From contig JAHDXR010000014.1 in the NCBI GenBank assembly GCA_023384105.1, forward strand, positions 1-64,000: a DNA stretch of 64,000 nt, read 5' to 3'. Below are positions 51,421 to 60,760 of this stretch, piece by piece; the stretch's first letter is position 1; each line of letters opens with the position of its first letter. The notes below the pieces were generated by a model that saw only the letters and a list, made by a program, of their open reading frames with translations, made no database searches and was not told the DNA's origin. Source of the DNA: Hyphomonadaceae bacterium (lineage in GTDB: Bacteria; Pseudomonadota; Alphaproteobacteria; Caulobacterales; Aquidulcibacteraceae). The translations under genes and the position numbers were made by a program.

Positions 51421-53022
51421 TCAGTTCACCCGCCGCTCGCGGCCGGCCCAGTACGGTTCGCGCAGCTCGCGGCGCAGGATCTTGCCCGAAGGATTGCGCG
51501 GCAGCGGGCGGTCGAGGAAGTCGACGCTCTTGGGCGCCTTGTAATGGGCGATGCGCGAGCGGGCGAAGGCGATGATGTCGTCGGCGTCGGGCGCTACGCC
51601 GGGCTTGGGCACGACGATCGCCTTCACCGCCTCGCCCCACTTTTCGTCCGGCACGCCGATGACGGCGACTTCGGCGACGTGCGGATGGCCGTGGATCGCG
51701 TTCTCCACTTCGGCCGGATAGACGTTCTCGGCGCCCGAGCAGATCATGTCCTTGATGCGGTCCTGGATGTAGAGATAGCCGTCCTCGTCCAGGTAGCCGG
51801 CGTCGCCGGTGCGCAGCCAGCCGTCATTGTCGACCGTGGCGCTGGTGGCGTCGGGCTTGCGCCAATAGCCTTTCATGTTGGCCAGACTGCGGGTGGCGAT
51901 CTCGCCGACCTCGTTCGGGCCCAGGCGATTGCCTTGCGCGTCGAGGATGCAGATCTCGACGCCCGGCATCGGCAAGCCGGCCGAACGCATGCGCGCGTTG
52001 CCCTTCGGATCGTGGTCCTCGGGCGGCAGATAGACGATCGTCCCGGTGGTCTCGGTCATACCGTACTGCTGCACGAACTCGCAGCCGAACACCTCCATGC
52101 ACTCGCGTAGCAGATCGACCGGAATGGGCGAAGCGCCGTAGAGAATGTGGGTGAGGCTCGAATAGTCGATCTCCCGCGCGCGCGGCGTGCGGATGACGAA
52201 CTGCAGCGCCGCCGGCACCATGAACATCTTGGCGATGCGCTCGCGCTCGATCATTTCGAGCACTTCCATCGGGTTGAACTCGCGCGTGACGACGTTCTTC
52301 ACCGCGTTGATGAGGCCGACGAGGCCCCAGCCGGTGCCGCCGATATGCGCAGCCGGCATGGCGACGAGATTGACCTCGCCCTCCCGCCACTCGTTCCAGC
52401 CCATCGCCGCTTCGGAAAGCGTGCGGCGCGAGCGCAGCAGGTTGGCGTGCGTCAGCATCACGCCCTTGGGGCGGCCGGTGGTGCCCGAGGTGTAGAGCAG
52501 CAGCGCCGTATCGCCGGATTCGACCGCGACGCGCGGATCGTCCGCGCTCTGCGCGTCGCGCCAGGCTTCGTAGGTCTCCAGCCCTTGACCGCCGGGCTCC
52601 ATCGCGATCATGCGCGGCCTGGCCTGCGATTCTGAGACGGCGCTCCTGGCGCAGTCGACGCATTCGGCGCCCACGAACAACAGCTTCGCCCGCGCGTCGT
52701 CGACGATGTAGGCGACCTCCGACGCCGCGAGCCGCCAGCCGATCGGCGCGATGACGGCGCCGGCCTTCGCCGCGCCGAGCGCCAGTTCGAAATAATGGTC
52801 GCTGTTCTTGCCATGGTAGGCGATCGCCTCGCCCGGCTTCACGCCGGCCGCGATCAGCCCGTTGGCGACCCGATTGGTGTGGCGGTCCAGCGCGGCGTAG
52901 GTGGTGGCGCGGCCCTCGAAGCTGAGCGCCACTTTGTCGGCGCGGGTGCGGCCGTGATGCCGGGCGACGTCGCCCAGCGTCGGCATCATGTCGAACTCAT
53001 CCGGCCGCAGAGACGCCGCCAT
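51421..53022 (-). CDS. Long-chain acyl-CoA ligase-like enzyme
   Basis: 533 residues of the AMP-dependent synthetase family. P-loop LLYTSGTTGRPKGVMLTHANL, YGMTETTGTI, GWLRTGDAGYLDEDGYLYIQDR and the C-terminal PLPRNPSGKILRREL lysine are complete. Activates a fatty or aromatic acid with CoA. It lacks the TetR-type operator seen in front of the other ligase gene. Confidence 0.92.
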   Translation of the reverse strand: MAASLRPDEFDMMPTLGDVARHHGRTRADKVALSFEGRATTYAALDRHTNRVANGLIAAGVKPGEAIAYHGKNSDHYFELALGAAKAGAVIAPIGWRLAASEVAYIVDDARAKLLFVGAECVDCARSAVSESQARPRMIAMEPGGQGLETYEAWRDAQSADDPRVAVESGDTALLLYTSGTTGRPKGVMLTHANLLRSRRTLSEAAMGWNEWREGEVNLVAMPAAHIGGTGWGLVGLINAVKNVVTREFNPMEVLEMIERERIAKMFMVPAALQFVIRTPRAREIDYSSLTHILYGASPIPVDLLRECMEVFGCEFVQQYGMTETTGTIVYLPPEDHDPKGNARMRSAGLPMPGVEICILDAQGNRLGPNEVGEIATRSLANMKGYWRKPDATSATVDNDGWLRTGDAGYLDEDGYLYIQDRIKDMICSGAENVYPAEVENAIHGHPHVAEVAVIGVPDEKWGEAVKAIVVPKPGVAPDADDIIAFARSRIAHYKAPKSVDFLDRPLPRNPSGKILRRELREPYWAGRERRVN

Positions 53023-53099
53023 GCCAATTCCTCCCGAGTTTATCTGTTTTGCGGGAGAGCTTAGCGCACGGATTCCGTTTGTGGAGCCTAGCGAATGCG

Positions 53100-53555
53100 C
53101 TAGCCGCCGATCCCGCGCGCCATCAGCGCGGCGAACAACGGCAGCAGCGCGAGCAGGTGCAGTTCGATCATCACCAGCCGCCGCGCGGCTTTGGCCTCGG
53201 CCTCAGGCGCGGCGAAGGCCGGGCCGGCGCCCGCCGCCTTGATCCAGCGCAGGAAGCGCCGCGTCGGCGCGATCGAGATAAGGCCGATGGCCAGGAAAGT
53301 CGCCATCTTGGCCCAGAAGAACGGCTGGGCCGCGTAGTATTCCCAGCCCTTCGCGCCCCATAGCACCCGCGCCACGCCGGCCAGGATCACGCCGACGGCG
53401 GAGACGCCGTAGAACAGGTCGACCCGCAGCAGCAGCCGCGCCGCCCGGCCATCGACCGGCAGGCGCAGCAGGAACGCCTCGGCGACCAGCGCGCCGGCGA
53501 GAATGAACGCGAAGACGAAATGGAGATAGGAGAGCGCGGCGTCGTGCAGGAGCAT
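53100..53555 (-). CDS. DUF2214-family membrane protein
   Basis: 151 residues with four hydrophobic segments; the pattern LSYLHFVFAFILAGALVAEAFLL and LFYGVSAVGVILAGVARVLWGAKG is that of DUF2214 inner-membrane proteins. Unknown role. Follows dksA by 16 bp on the same strand. Confidence 0.82.
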   Translation of the reverse strand: MLLHDAALSYLHFVFAFILAGALVAEAFLLRLPVDGRAARLLLRVDLFYGVSAVGVILAGVARVLWGAKGWEYYAAQPFFWAKMATFLAIGLISIAPTRRFLRWIKAAGAGPAFAAPEAEAKAARRLVMIELHLLALLPLFAALMARGIGG

Positions 53556-53571
53556 CGGCGCGGGGCTCGGC

Positions 53572-53988
53572 TCAATCGTCGCGGTGAACGCGCTCGCGCC
53601 GCTCGTGGCGCTCCTGCGCTTCGAGCGACAGCGTCGCGATCGGACGCGCCTCCAGGCGCGAGAGCGAGATCGGCTCGCCGGTCTCTTCGCAATAGCCGTA
53701 GGAGCCGTCCTCGATACGGCGCAGCGCGGCGTCGATCTTGGCGATCAGCTTGCGCTGGCGGTCGCGGGTGCGGAGTTCGAGCGCCCGGTCGGTTTCGCTG
53801 GTGGCGCGGTCGGCGAGATCGGGCTCGGCCACCGTGTCCTGCTGCAGCGACGCGATGGTGGTCCGCGATTCCTCCAGTATCTCTTCTTTCCAGGCGAGCA
53901 GCTTCTGCCGGAAATATTCCTGCTGCCGCGGGTTCATGAACGGCTCGTCGTCGCTCGGGCGATACTCTTTCGTCACCGTCGAGGCCAT
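53572..53988 (-). CDS. dksA: RNA polymerase-binding protein DksA
   Basis: 138 residues: long coiled-coil (QQEYFRQKLLAWKEEILEES... DLADRATSETDRALELRTRDRQRKLI), then a reduced zinc-finger region YGYCEETGEPISLSRLEARPIA with one cysteine, as is usual in alphaproteobacteria. DksA modifies transcription with ppGpp. Adjacent to fliX, as in Caulobacter. The ATG at 53988 opens the conserved region. Confidence 0.93.
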   Translation of the reverse strand: MASTVTKEYRPSDDEPFMNPRQQEYFRQKLLAWKEEILEESRTTIASLQQDTVAEPDLADRATSETDRALELRTRDRQRKLIAKIDAALRRIEDGSYGYCEETGEPISLSRLEARPIATLSLEAQERHERRERVHRDD

Positions 53989-54103
53989 GTCCTTACTCCC
54001 TGCGCCCGGCAAGGCGCCGCCTTATAGCGCTGCTCCCATGGGCCGTCCATGGAGCAAGGACGGCGCCAAACTTCCTCTGTTTTCTGAAGCTTGCGTGACA
54101 ATC

Positions 54104-54523
54104 TCAGGCCCGCCCAAGCATCCGGTCGAGCTTGGCGGCCTCGACCGCCACGCGGATATCGATCTCCCGCAGGACCTCATCCAGACCCGCTTCTCCCGTC
54201 AGCTCTGCGCCGTGCCGGACCTGCTCCAGCTCGGCCCGCAGCGCGCTTGGCGCGTGCCCTAGAACTAAAGCCCGTTCAAGCTTTTCCAGCACATCGAGGG
54301 CGTCGCGGCCGCGCTTGGCCTGGCGACGGCGGCGCTGGCCCGGCGGCTCGTCGGCCTGCAGCGCCAGGATGGCGTCGAGCGGCGTGACGGCGGAGACGCC
54401 GGCGGTCGCGGCGGTCCTGGCCGGCCCCTCCGCGGCCGGCGCGAAGCCCGGCGCGGCCGCTGCGGCGCCGGTCCGCTTCGGCCCGCCGGCCGCTCCGACT
54501 CCCCTGCTGGTTTCGATCTTCAT
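54104..54523 (-). CDS. fliX: Flagellar assembly regulator FliX
   Basis: 139 residues. An Ala/Pro-rich N-terminal half precedes the FliX domain (ALDVLEKLERALVLGHAPSALRAELEQV). FliX couples early basal-body assembly to FlbD/sigma-54 transcription in Caulobacter. Divergent from flgI across a CtrA-like site. Confidence 0.88.
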   Translation of the reverse strand: MKIETSRGVGAAGGPKRTGAAAAAPGFAPAAEGPARTAATAGVSAVTPLDAILALQADEPPGQRRRRQAKRGRDALDVLEKLERALVLGHAPSALRAELEQVRHGAELTGEAGLDEVLREIDIRVAVEAAKLDRMLGRA

Positions 54524-54576
54524 GGGCGCGGACGATGTGCTGCTGCCGTTTCCGAGCTGTTAACGCCTCGGTCATT

Positions 54577-54591
54577 TGAACCGCTCGTTAA
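54577..54591. promoter_or_regulatory. CtrA-like site between fliX and flgI
   Basis: TGAA-CCGCTCG-TTAA differs from the consensus TTAA-N7-TTAA by one base, and another TTAA lies at 54560-54563. Position is 25 bp before the flgI ATG. Suggestive only. Confidence 0.5.
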
Positions 54592-54615
54592 CCGAACCAG
54601 CGGCGTATCGCGCTC

Positions 54616-55755
54616 ATGGGAATAGTTTCTCGCGCAGGCCGGGCGGCGCTGCTTGCAGTCGCTTCCGTCGCGGCCATGGCCGCCCCGATCGGCGCGCCCG
54701 CCGCCTGGGCCGGGCCGCGCATCAAGGATGTCGCCGACTTCGAAGGCGTGCGCGAGAACCAGCTGGTCGGCTACGGCCTGGTGGTCGGCCTCAACGGCAC
54801 CGGCGACAGCCTGCGCAACTCGCCGTTCACCCGCCAGAGCCTCGCGGCGATGCTGGAACGGCTGGGCGTCAACGCCTCGAGCGGCAACCTGAACACGCGC
54901 AACGTCGCCGCCGTGATGGTGACGGCCAACCTGCCGCCGTTCGCGAGCCAGGGGTCGCGCATCGACGTAACCGTCTCGGCGCTGGGCGACGCGCGCTCGC
55001 TGGCGGGCGGGCAGTTGCTGGTCACGCCGCTGATGGGCGCAGACCAGCAGGTGTACGCCGTAGCGCAGGGGCCGCTGGCGATCGGCGGCTTCTCGGCCTC
55101 GGGCCAGTCGGGCTCGTCGGTGACGCGCGGGGTGCCTACGGCGGGGCGCATCGCGTCCGGCGCGCTGGTGGAGCGCGAGATCGATTTCGACATCGCCGCG
55201 CAGATCGAGCTGCGTCTGGCGCTGCGCAATCCGGACTTCACCACCGCCCGCCGCATCGCCGCCGCCATCAACGGCGCGGTCGGCGTCGAAGCGGCGCGCG
55301 CGGCCAATCCGGGCACCGTCGTGCTGCGGCGGCCGGCGGATTATGCCGGCGACATGGTTTCGCTGGTCGGGCGGATCGAAAACCTCGAAGTCGAGGTCGA
55401 CACGCCGGCGCGGATCGTCATCGACGAAAGCTCCGGCATCGTCGTGATGGGCGAGAACGTGAAGGTCTCCACTGTCGCCATCGCCCAGGGCAATCTCACC
55501 ATCTCGATCCAGGAAGACCCGTTCGTCAGCCAGCCCGCGCCGTTCTCGCGCGGGGGCGAAACCGTGGTCGTGCCGTCGAGCAGCGTGAACGTCGAGGAAG
55601 AAGAAGGCGGGCTCGTCATCGTGCCGGGCGGCGTGCCGCTCCGGCAGCTGGTGAACGGGCTCAATGCGCTGGGGGTCACGCCGCGCGACATGATCTCGAT
55701 CCTGCAGGCGCTGAAAGCCGCAGGCGCGATCCAAGCCGAAATCGAAGTGATGTGA
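54616..55755 (+). CDS. flgI: Flagellar P-ring protein FlgI
   Basis: 379 residues. Signal peptide, then RIKDVADFEGVRENQLVGYGLVVGLNGTGD, the diagnostic FlgI opening, and the C-terminal VNGLNALGVTPRDMISILQALK. Forms the periplasmic P ring. First gene of flgI-cheL-flbY with overlapping starts and stops. Confidence 0.97.
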   Translation: MGIVSRAGRAALLAVASVAAMAAPIGAPAAWAGPRIKDVADFEGVRENQLVGYGLVVGLNGTGDSLRNSPFTRQSLAAMLERLGVNASSGNLNTRNVAAVMVTANLPPFASQGSRIDVTVSALGDARSLAGGQLLVTPLMGADQQVYAVAQGPLAIGGFSASGQSGSSVTRGVPTAGRIASGALVEREIDFDIAAQIELRLALRNPDFTTARRIAAAINGAVGVEAARAANPGTVVLRRPADYAGDMVSLVGRIENLEVEVDTPARIVIDESSGIVVMGENVKVSTVAIAQGNLTISIQEDPFVSQPAPFSRGGETVVVPSSSVNVEEEEGGLVIVPGGVPLRQLVNGLNALGVTPRDMISILQALKAAGAIQAEIEVM

Positions 55756-56102
55756 TGACCGGTCCGATCGCCTTGCCCGGCGCGCCGCTGCCGATTTCGA
55801 CCGCGCCGCGCCCGCCGCAGCCGCCGCAGCAGGTCCCGCCCGAGCTGCGCCGCGCGGCGGAAGAGTTCGAGGCGGTGTTCATCTCGGAAATGCTCGCGCC
55901 GATGTTCGAGGGCCTCGACACGGACGGCCTCGGCGGCGGCGGCATGGGCGAACAGATCTTCCGGCCGATGCTGGTGGAGCGTTACGCCGAAGCGATCGCG
56001 CGCGCCGGCGGCGTCGGCATCGCCGACGCGGTGGTGCGCGAAATGCTGCGCATGCAGGGCGATGTTGTAACACCGGAGACCGCCAATGGCGCTGATCGCT
56101 AA
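55755..56102 (+). CDS. cheL: Rod-binding protein FlgJ/CheL-like
   Basis: 115 residues with the rod-binding domain RRAAEEFEAVFISEMLAPMFEGL. It has no muramidase domain, as in CheL of Caulobacter. Overlaps the flgI stop (TGATG) and the next gene by 17 bp. Confidence 0.88.
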   Translation: MTGPIALPGAPLPISTAPRPPQPPQQVPPELRRAAEEFEAVFISEMLAPMFEGLDTDGLGGGGMGEQIFRPMLVERYAEAIARAGGVGIADAVVREMLRMQGDVVTPETANGADR

Positions 56103-56529
56103 CGACGCCCAGGACCGCGCCGAGCAGCTGATCCTGCTGACGGAGCGCCTTGCCGCGCTGGTCGCCGAGGAGGCGCGGCGCGTCGATGCGCGGCTGCCGC
56201 CGCTCGACGGGGCCGAGGGCGAGGAGAAGAACCGGCTGGCCAACGCCTACCGGCTGGAGCTTGCGCGCATCAAGCAGGAGCCGGCGCTCATCGAGAGCGC
56301 GCCGCCCGCCCTGCTCCAGGCGCTGCGTGACAGAACGGTGAAGCTGCACGAGGCGCTGGCCGAGCACGAAACCGCGCTCAACGCGGTGAAGCTGATCACC
56401 GAGGGCCTGGTCCACGCCATGGCCGAGGAGGTGGCGCGCCAGCGCGGGCCGGCCGTGAACTACGACGCGCAAGGCGCCATGGAGGCCCCATCGGGGCCGA
56501 TCCCCACGGTGCTCGACCGCTCCGCTTAA
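56086..56529 (+). CDS. flbY: FlbY-like flagellar protein
   Basis: 147 residues, largely helical, resembling FlgN-type chaperone helices (QLILLTERLAALVAEEARRV; LHEALAEHETALNAVKLITEGLVHAMAEEV). Position after flgI-cheL matches flbY of Caulobacter. Probably cytoplasmic; exact role unclear. Confidence 0.8.
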   Translation: MALIANDAQDRAEQLILLTERLAALVAEEARRVDARLPPLDGAEGEEKNRLANAYRLELARIKQEPALIESAPPALLQALRDRTVKLHEALAEHETALNAVKLITEGLVHAMAEEVARQRGPAVNYDAQGAMEAPSGPIPTVLDRSA

Positions 56530-56601
56530 CCATGGCCGCGGAAAAACCCCTTTCCGGGGATCAGTTCGCCTTTCCTGTAATTCATCTTGCCCCGGCGCCG
56601 C

Positions 56602-56616
56602 TGGCGCCGTTCTTGT
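56602..56616 (+). promoter_or_regulatory. Sigma-54-like promoter
   Basis: TGGCGCCGTTCTTGT resembles the TGGCAC-N5-TTGC consensus with two mismatches and correct spacing. It lies 24 bp upstream of the next ATG. Weak. Confidence 0.25.
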
Positions 56617-56639
56617 AGCGCGCGGTCGTTGGGCGAGAC

Positions 56640-57896
56640 ATGAAGCACGCGAAAATCTCGAACGCGTGGCGTCCAGTCGGGGCGTCCGGTCACAGCAAGC
56701 GCGGTCTGGACGGCGCGCTGAGCGCGTTCGTGTTCAATCTCTGCCTGCTGGCGCTGCCGCTGGCGGCGGCCGCGGCGCTGCTGGTGATCGCGCGCGACCA
56801 TCTCTACGCCTACGAATATTCCAGCGAGGGCGCCCGCGCGATCGCGCTCAGGGTGGCCCGGCTCAACGGCGAGCTGATCCAGGTCGATATCGACCGGCAG
56901 AGCCAGTGGGAGAGCCTGATCGACCTGGAGCTGCGCTCCGGCGATCACGATGCGGCGCGCGGCTTCCTGCTCTCGGGCGCCGGTATCTTGCCCAGACGCC
57001 CGGCCGACGTGCTGCGCCAGGCGGACGCCACCGACGCCGAACTGGAAATGGCGGCGCTGCAGCTGCTGACGCCGAGTACGCGCGCGCGCTATCTCCAGGC
57101 CGGACCGCTCCTGTCGCAGCTCGACCGGCGCGCGGACTTGCCGGCGGTGGTGATCGGCGCCGAGCGCGATTTCGAGATGCTCGCGCGGGCGATGCTGCGC
57201 GAACCCGACGCCGATCCGCTCCAATTCATCCTGACCGGCTATGGGCTCGGCCTCGCCGGCGATCTTTCGCCCAGCATGACACGCGGCGCGGCCGTGCTGC
57301 TCGACGCCAGCCGGCGCGAATACTATCCGGCCTCTCTCGCCGCGGAGATCGATGCGCTGCTGGCGTCGAGCGTCGACATGGCGGCGTTCCGCGAAGCGGC
57401 GCGCGACGGCGGACGCAACGCCGCAGCCGCCGGCGCCTACGCCGCCTCAAGCGAAGCGTTCCGCCGCGCCGTGAACGGCGACCACGCCGCGCGCGTGCGC
57501 GCGCTGCTGGATCAGCTCGGCGCCGTCAGCGACGCCACCTCGCGCGCCGGCGCGGCCGCCCTGCTTACGCACGCGAGTTCGCTGCGCGACATGCCCCGCC
57601 TCATCCTGCTCGCCCGCGCGGCGGGCGACCGCGTGGTGGCGGCGGCCAAGCGGCTGCCGCGCGACGGACGCCTGTTGGACGCCGCGCGCGGCCAGCTGAC
57701 GATGACGCAGGACTTGCTGGCGGCGCTGGTCGTCGCCGGCATGGCGCTGTTCGGGCTTGTGGCGATCGTGGTGATGAAAGGCGTGCAGGCCGCGCTCGAC
57801 GCCTGGCGGCGCTTCCGCGCCGAGAACGACGACGACACCTATTATCCCGGCGGCGAACTGGTGGAGATCTCCACCAGCAACTGGCGCCCGCTCTGA
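56640..57896 (+). CDS. Conserved membrane protein of unknown function
   Basis: 418 residues. One transmembrane segment near residues 28-52 and another near residues 360-382 (LLAALVVAGMALFGLVAIVVM), with a large periplasmic helical domain between, and a short cytoplasmic tail rich in Asp/Tyr. No domain recognised. It begins shortly after flbY and may be cell-envelope- or flagellum-linked by position only. Confidence 0.75.
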   Translation: MKHAKISNAWRPVGASGHSKRGLDGALSAFVFNLCLLALPLAAAAALLVIARDHLYAYEYSSEGARAIALRVARLNGELIQVDIDRQSQWESLIDLELRSGDHDAARGFLLSGAGILPRRPADVLRQADATDAELEMAALQLLTPSTRARYLQAGPLLSQLDRRADLPAVVIGAERDFEMLARAMLREPDADPLQFILTGYGLGLAGDLSPSMTRGAAVLLDASRREYYPASLAAEIDALLASSVDMAAFREAARDGGRNAAAAGAYAASSEAFRRAVNGDHAARVRALLDQLGAVSDATSRAGAAALLTHASSLRDMPRLILLARAAGDRVVAAAKRLPRDGRLLDAARGQLTMTQDLLAALVVAGMALFGLVAIVVMKGVQAALDAWRRFRAENDDDTYYPGGELVEISTSNWRPL

Positions 57897-57943
57897 GGAA
57901 ACGCTGCATGCCGGCTGGAAGCTGAAACGCGGGCGCAGCCCGC

Positions 57944-59722
57944 TTAAGCCGGCCTACGCCGGTACAGGCGACGCAGCAGCATGACCGCCAGCCACACCAC
58001 GGCCAGCGCCGCCGCCGCCGCGATCGCCAGCACCCACCAATAGCGCTCGATCTGCTTGGCCATCGCGTTGCGCGCCACCTGGCGCTGGACATCATAGCCC
58101 GGCGGCATCTCCAGCACGCCGTTGGCGACCGCGTAGTCGTCATAGGCCGCGCGCATGGCCGCGAGCAGCTCCGGCTGTTCCGCCGCGAGGTCGCGGGTTT
58201 CGCCGGGGTCCGTCACGATATTGTAGAGCCGCCACCGGCCATCGCCGAAGCGCGGCAGGTTGCGCACCAACTTGTAGTCGCCGCGATAGAGCGCGGCGTT
58301 GCCGGAGACCTCGATGCCGATCGCCTCGTCCGGCCCGCGGATCGCCTCAGCCTGCCCCGCGAGCACCGTCGCCATGCTGCGCCCGGACATCGGCACAGGT
58401 TCATTCTCCGACGCGGCGACGCCGGCGCGCTCCATGAGCGTCGGCGCGATGTCGGTGACGAAAGCGCGCGCGTCGATCCGCGCCGGACGCACGCCCGGTC
58501 CCGCCACGATCAGCGGCGCATGCACGCCGCCCTCGGCGGTGTAGAACTTGAACAGCGCGCCGGGCGCGGCGGTCGCACTGGCGAACTCCGGGCCGATGAA
58601 CACGTAGGAGCGCCGCTCGCCCAGGGTCTCCAGCCGCCGGGTATAGCCCTGCATCGCCATCCATTGCGCAAAGCCGCGCTCGTGCAGCGGATTGCTGGGC
58701 TCGGGGCCGTTGTCCGACGTGACGATAAAGACGGTGTTCTCGGCGAGGCCTCGGCTTTGGAGATACGCGATCAGCCGGCCGACATGGTGATCCATCGCCT
58801 CCAGCATGGCGGCGTGCACGGCCATGCTGCGCGCATAGAGCGCCTGCTCTTCCGCCGGCAGATCGCCCCAGGCGCGCAGGCTCGGATGCAGCGGCGCCGG
58901 CGGCGCATCGGGAGGCACGAAGCCCAGTTCCCGCGCGCGCCGCCAGCGCTGTTCGCGCAGCGCCTCCCAGCCGGCGTCGTACACGCCCTCGTAGCGCTCG
59001 GTGTATTCGCGCGGCGCCTGAACCGGGATGTGCACGGCCTGGAACGCGACATAGGCGAAGAAGGGTTCGCCGCGGCCGCGGTCCGCTTCGAGGTACTCGA
59101 TCATCCGGTCGACGATCAGTTCGCTCGAATAGAACTCGCGCGGCATCTCGGCGCGGCGGCCGTCCTCGAACCAGGGCGCGTCGGCGTAGTACGGCATGTA
59201 CGAGCGCGGCTCCCAATTGTCCGCGCCGGACGCATCGAGCACCAGCGAGCGGTCGAAGCCGTGATCGTTCGGCAGATCGCCTTCGCCGTGGCCCAGGTGC
59301 CACTTGCCGGTGATGTAGGTGCGATAGCCGCCGGCGCGCAGGCGCGCGGCGACGGTGGCGACGCCGGGCTCGAGCCGCATCGTATAGCCGGGCTGGCCGA
59401 CATGCTCGGGCGGCAGCACTTCGGGAATGGTGGCGACGCCGGTGCGGTGCGCATCGACCCCGGTCAGCAGCATTGCCCGAGACGGCGCGCATAGGGGCGA
59501 GGTGTAGTAGCGGGTGAATTGCGCGCCGCGCCGGGCCAGCGCGTCGATGTTGGGCGTGCGCGCCTCGCCGCCATAGGCGCCGAGATCGGTGAAGCCCGCA
59601 TCGTCGACGACGATGACGACGAAATTCGGCCGCATGGCCTCGGCCGTCTGCGCCGGCGCATCGGCGCACAGCGCCGCCAGTACAGCGCACGCCGCCGCCA
59701 GCCGCTTTCCGATCCCGATCAT
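57944..59722 (-). CDS. Arylsulfatase
   Basis: 592 residues. A signal peptide is followed by the sulfatase opening RPNFVVIVVDDAGFTDLGAYG. The formylglycine site is CAPSRAML near residue 88; GKWHLGHGEGD and ITSDNGP-type metal sites follow. A C-terminal hydrophobic helix with a basic end (LALAAAAALAVVWLAVMLL-like) anchors it. Hydrolyses sulfate esters after formylglycine maturation. Confidence 0.93.
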   Translation of the reverse strand: MIGIGKRLAAACAVLAALCADAPAQTAEAMRPNFVVIVVDDAGFTDLGAYGGEARTPNIDALARRGAQFTRYYTSPLCAPSRAMLLTGVDAHRTGVATIPEVLPPEHVGQPGYTMRLEPGVATVAARLRAGGYRTYITGKWHLGHGEGDLPNDHGFDRSLVLDASGADNWEPRSYMPYYADAPWFEDGRRAEMPREFYSSELIVDRMIEYLEADRGRGEPFFAYVAFQAVHIPVQAPREYTERYEGVYDAGWEALREQRWRRARELGFVPPDAPPAPLHPSLRAWGDLPAEEQALYARSMAVHAAMLEAMDHHVGRLIAYLQSRGLAENTVFIVTSDNGPEPSNPLHERGFAQWMAMQGYTRRLETLGERRSYVFIGPEFASATAAPGALFKFYTAEGGVHAPLIVAGPGVRPARIDARAFVTDIAPTLMERAGVAASENEPVPMSGRSMATVLAGQAEAIRGPDEAIGIEVSGNAALYRGDYKLVRNLPRFGDGRWRLYNIVTDPGETRDLAAEQPELLAAMRAAYDDYAVANGVLEMPPGYDVQRQVARNAMAKQIERYWWVLAIAAAAALAVVWLAVMLLRRLYRRRPA

Positions 59723-59758
59723 CGCGCGCTCCCCCTCTCGCCCAAAACCAGCTGTCTT

Positions 59759-60625
59759 CTAGGCTTTCGCCTTCAGGCTCACGCCCGGCGGCAGCGGGGT
59801 GTTTTCGGGGACGAAGAAGTCCGGCATCAGGTCCTTGCCCGGATCGACGCGATACTTGTCGAAGTCGCGCTCGCCTTCGGCATAGAGCAGCACGTCGTCG
59901 ATGAAGAAGTTGCCGGTGCATTCGCGCGACGGCTTGTTGAAGATCGCGTAGGCGGCGTCGGCAACGATCTCCGGCGTGCGGCAGTGCCTCATGCCCTCTT
60001 CGCCGGCGAGGGCGAACTCGATGGCGGCGGTGGCGATGCCGGTGCGCGGCCAGAGTGCGTTGAACGCCACGCCCTGATCGCGGAACTCCTCGGCCATGCC
60101 GAGCACGCACATGCTCATGCCGTACTTGGCCATCGTGTAGGCCACGTGGCCGGCGAACCAGCGCGGGCTCATGTCCAGCGGCGGCGACAGCATCAGCACG
60201 TGCGGGTTCTCGGCCTTCAGCAGATGCGGCAGGCAGGTGCGCGTGGTCACGAACGTGCCGCGGGCGTTAACCTGGTGCATCAGATCGTAGCGGCGGAAGT
60301 CGGTGGCCAGGGTGCCGGTAAGCTGGATGGCGGAGGCGTTGTTGACGCAGATGTCGACGCCGCCGAACCGTTCCACCGCCGCATCGACCGCGGCCTTCAC
60401 GCTATCGGGCTCACGCACGTCGACGACCGCCGGCAGCGCGCGGCCGCCGGCCTTTTCCACCTCCTCGGCGGCGGAATAGATGGTTCCGGGCAGCTTCTTG
60501 TGGGGTTCGGCGGTCTTGGCCGCGATCACAATGTTGGCGCCGTCGCGCGCCGCCCGCAGCGCGATCGCCAGCCCGATGCCGCGGCTAGCGCCCGTAATAA
60601 AAAGCGTTTTTCCGCGCAGGCTCAT
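59759..60625 (-). CDS. SDR-family oxidoreductase
   Basis: 288 residues. Rossmann motif TGASRGIGLAIALRAA near residue 12, NNAS near residue 90, catalytic serine in MLSPPLD and the YTMAKYGMS motif with Tyr and Lys. The long form and FINKPS-type C-terminus resemble HSDL2-like dehydrogenases. NAD(P)-dependent alcohol/keto conversion; substrate unknown. Confidence 0.9.
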   Translation of the reverse strand: MSLRGKTLFITGASRGIGLAIALRAARDGANIVIAAKTAEPHKKLPGTIYSAAEEVEKAGGRALPAVVDVREPDSVKAAVDAAVERFGGVDICVNNASAIQLTGTLATDFRRYDLMHQVNARGTFVTTRTCLPHLLKAENPHVLMLSPPLDMSPRWFAGHVAYTMAKYGMSMCVLGMAEEFRDQGVAFNALWPRTGIATAAIEFALAGEEGMRHCRTPEIVADAAYAIFNKPSRECTGNFFIDDVLLYAEGERDFDKYRVDPGKDLMPDFFVPENTPLPPGVSLKAKA

Positions 60626-60760
60626 GATTTCCTCCCATTTTGCCGCACCTTACCGCCATCCGCCGGCGGCGCCAGCGCCGCCCGCCAATTGACCGGCGCA
60701 CTTGACGCGGAACCTGGGCGGTAGTGATTCAACGCCAGAGGGCAAGTTGGAGGATTATTC

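Noticed and set aside
53572..53988. DksA with a broken zinc finger
   Set aside because: A single cysteine in the finger is normal for alphaproteobacterial DksA, so this is not a defect.
55755..56102. Truncated FlgJ lacking its muramidase domain
   Set aside because: Alphaproteobacterial FlgJ/CheL proteins normally have only the rod-binding part.
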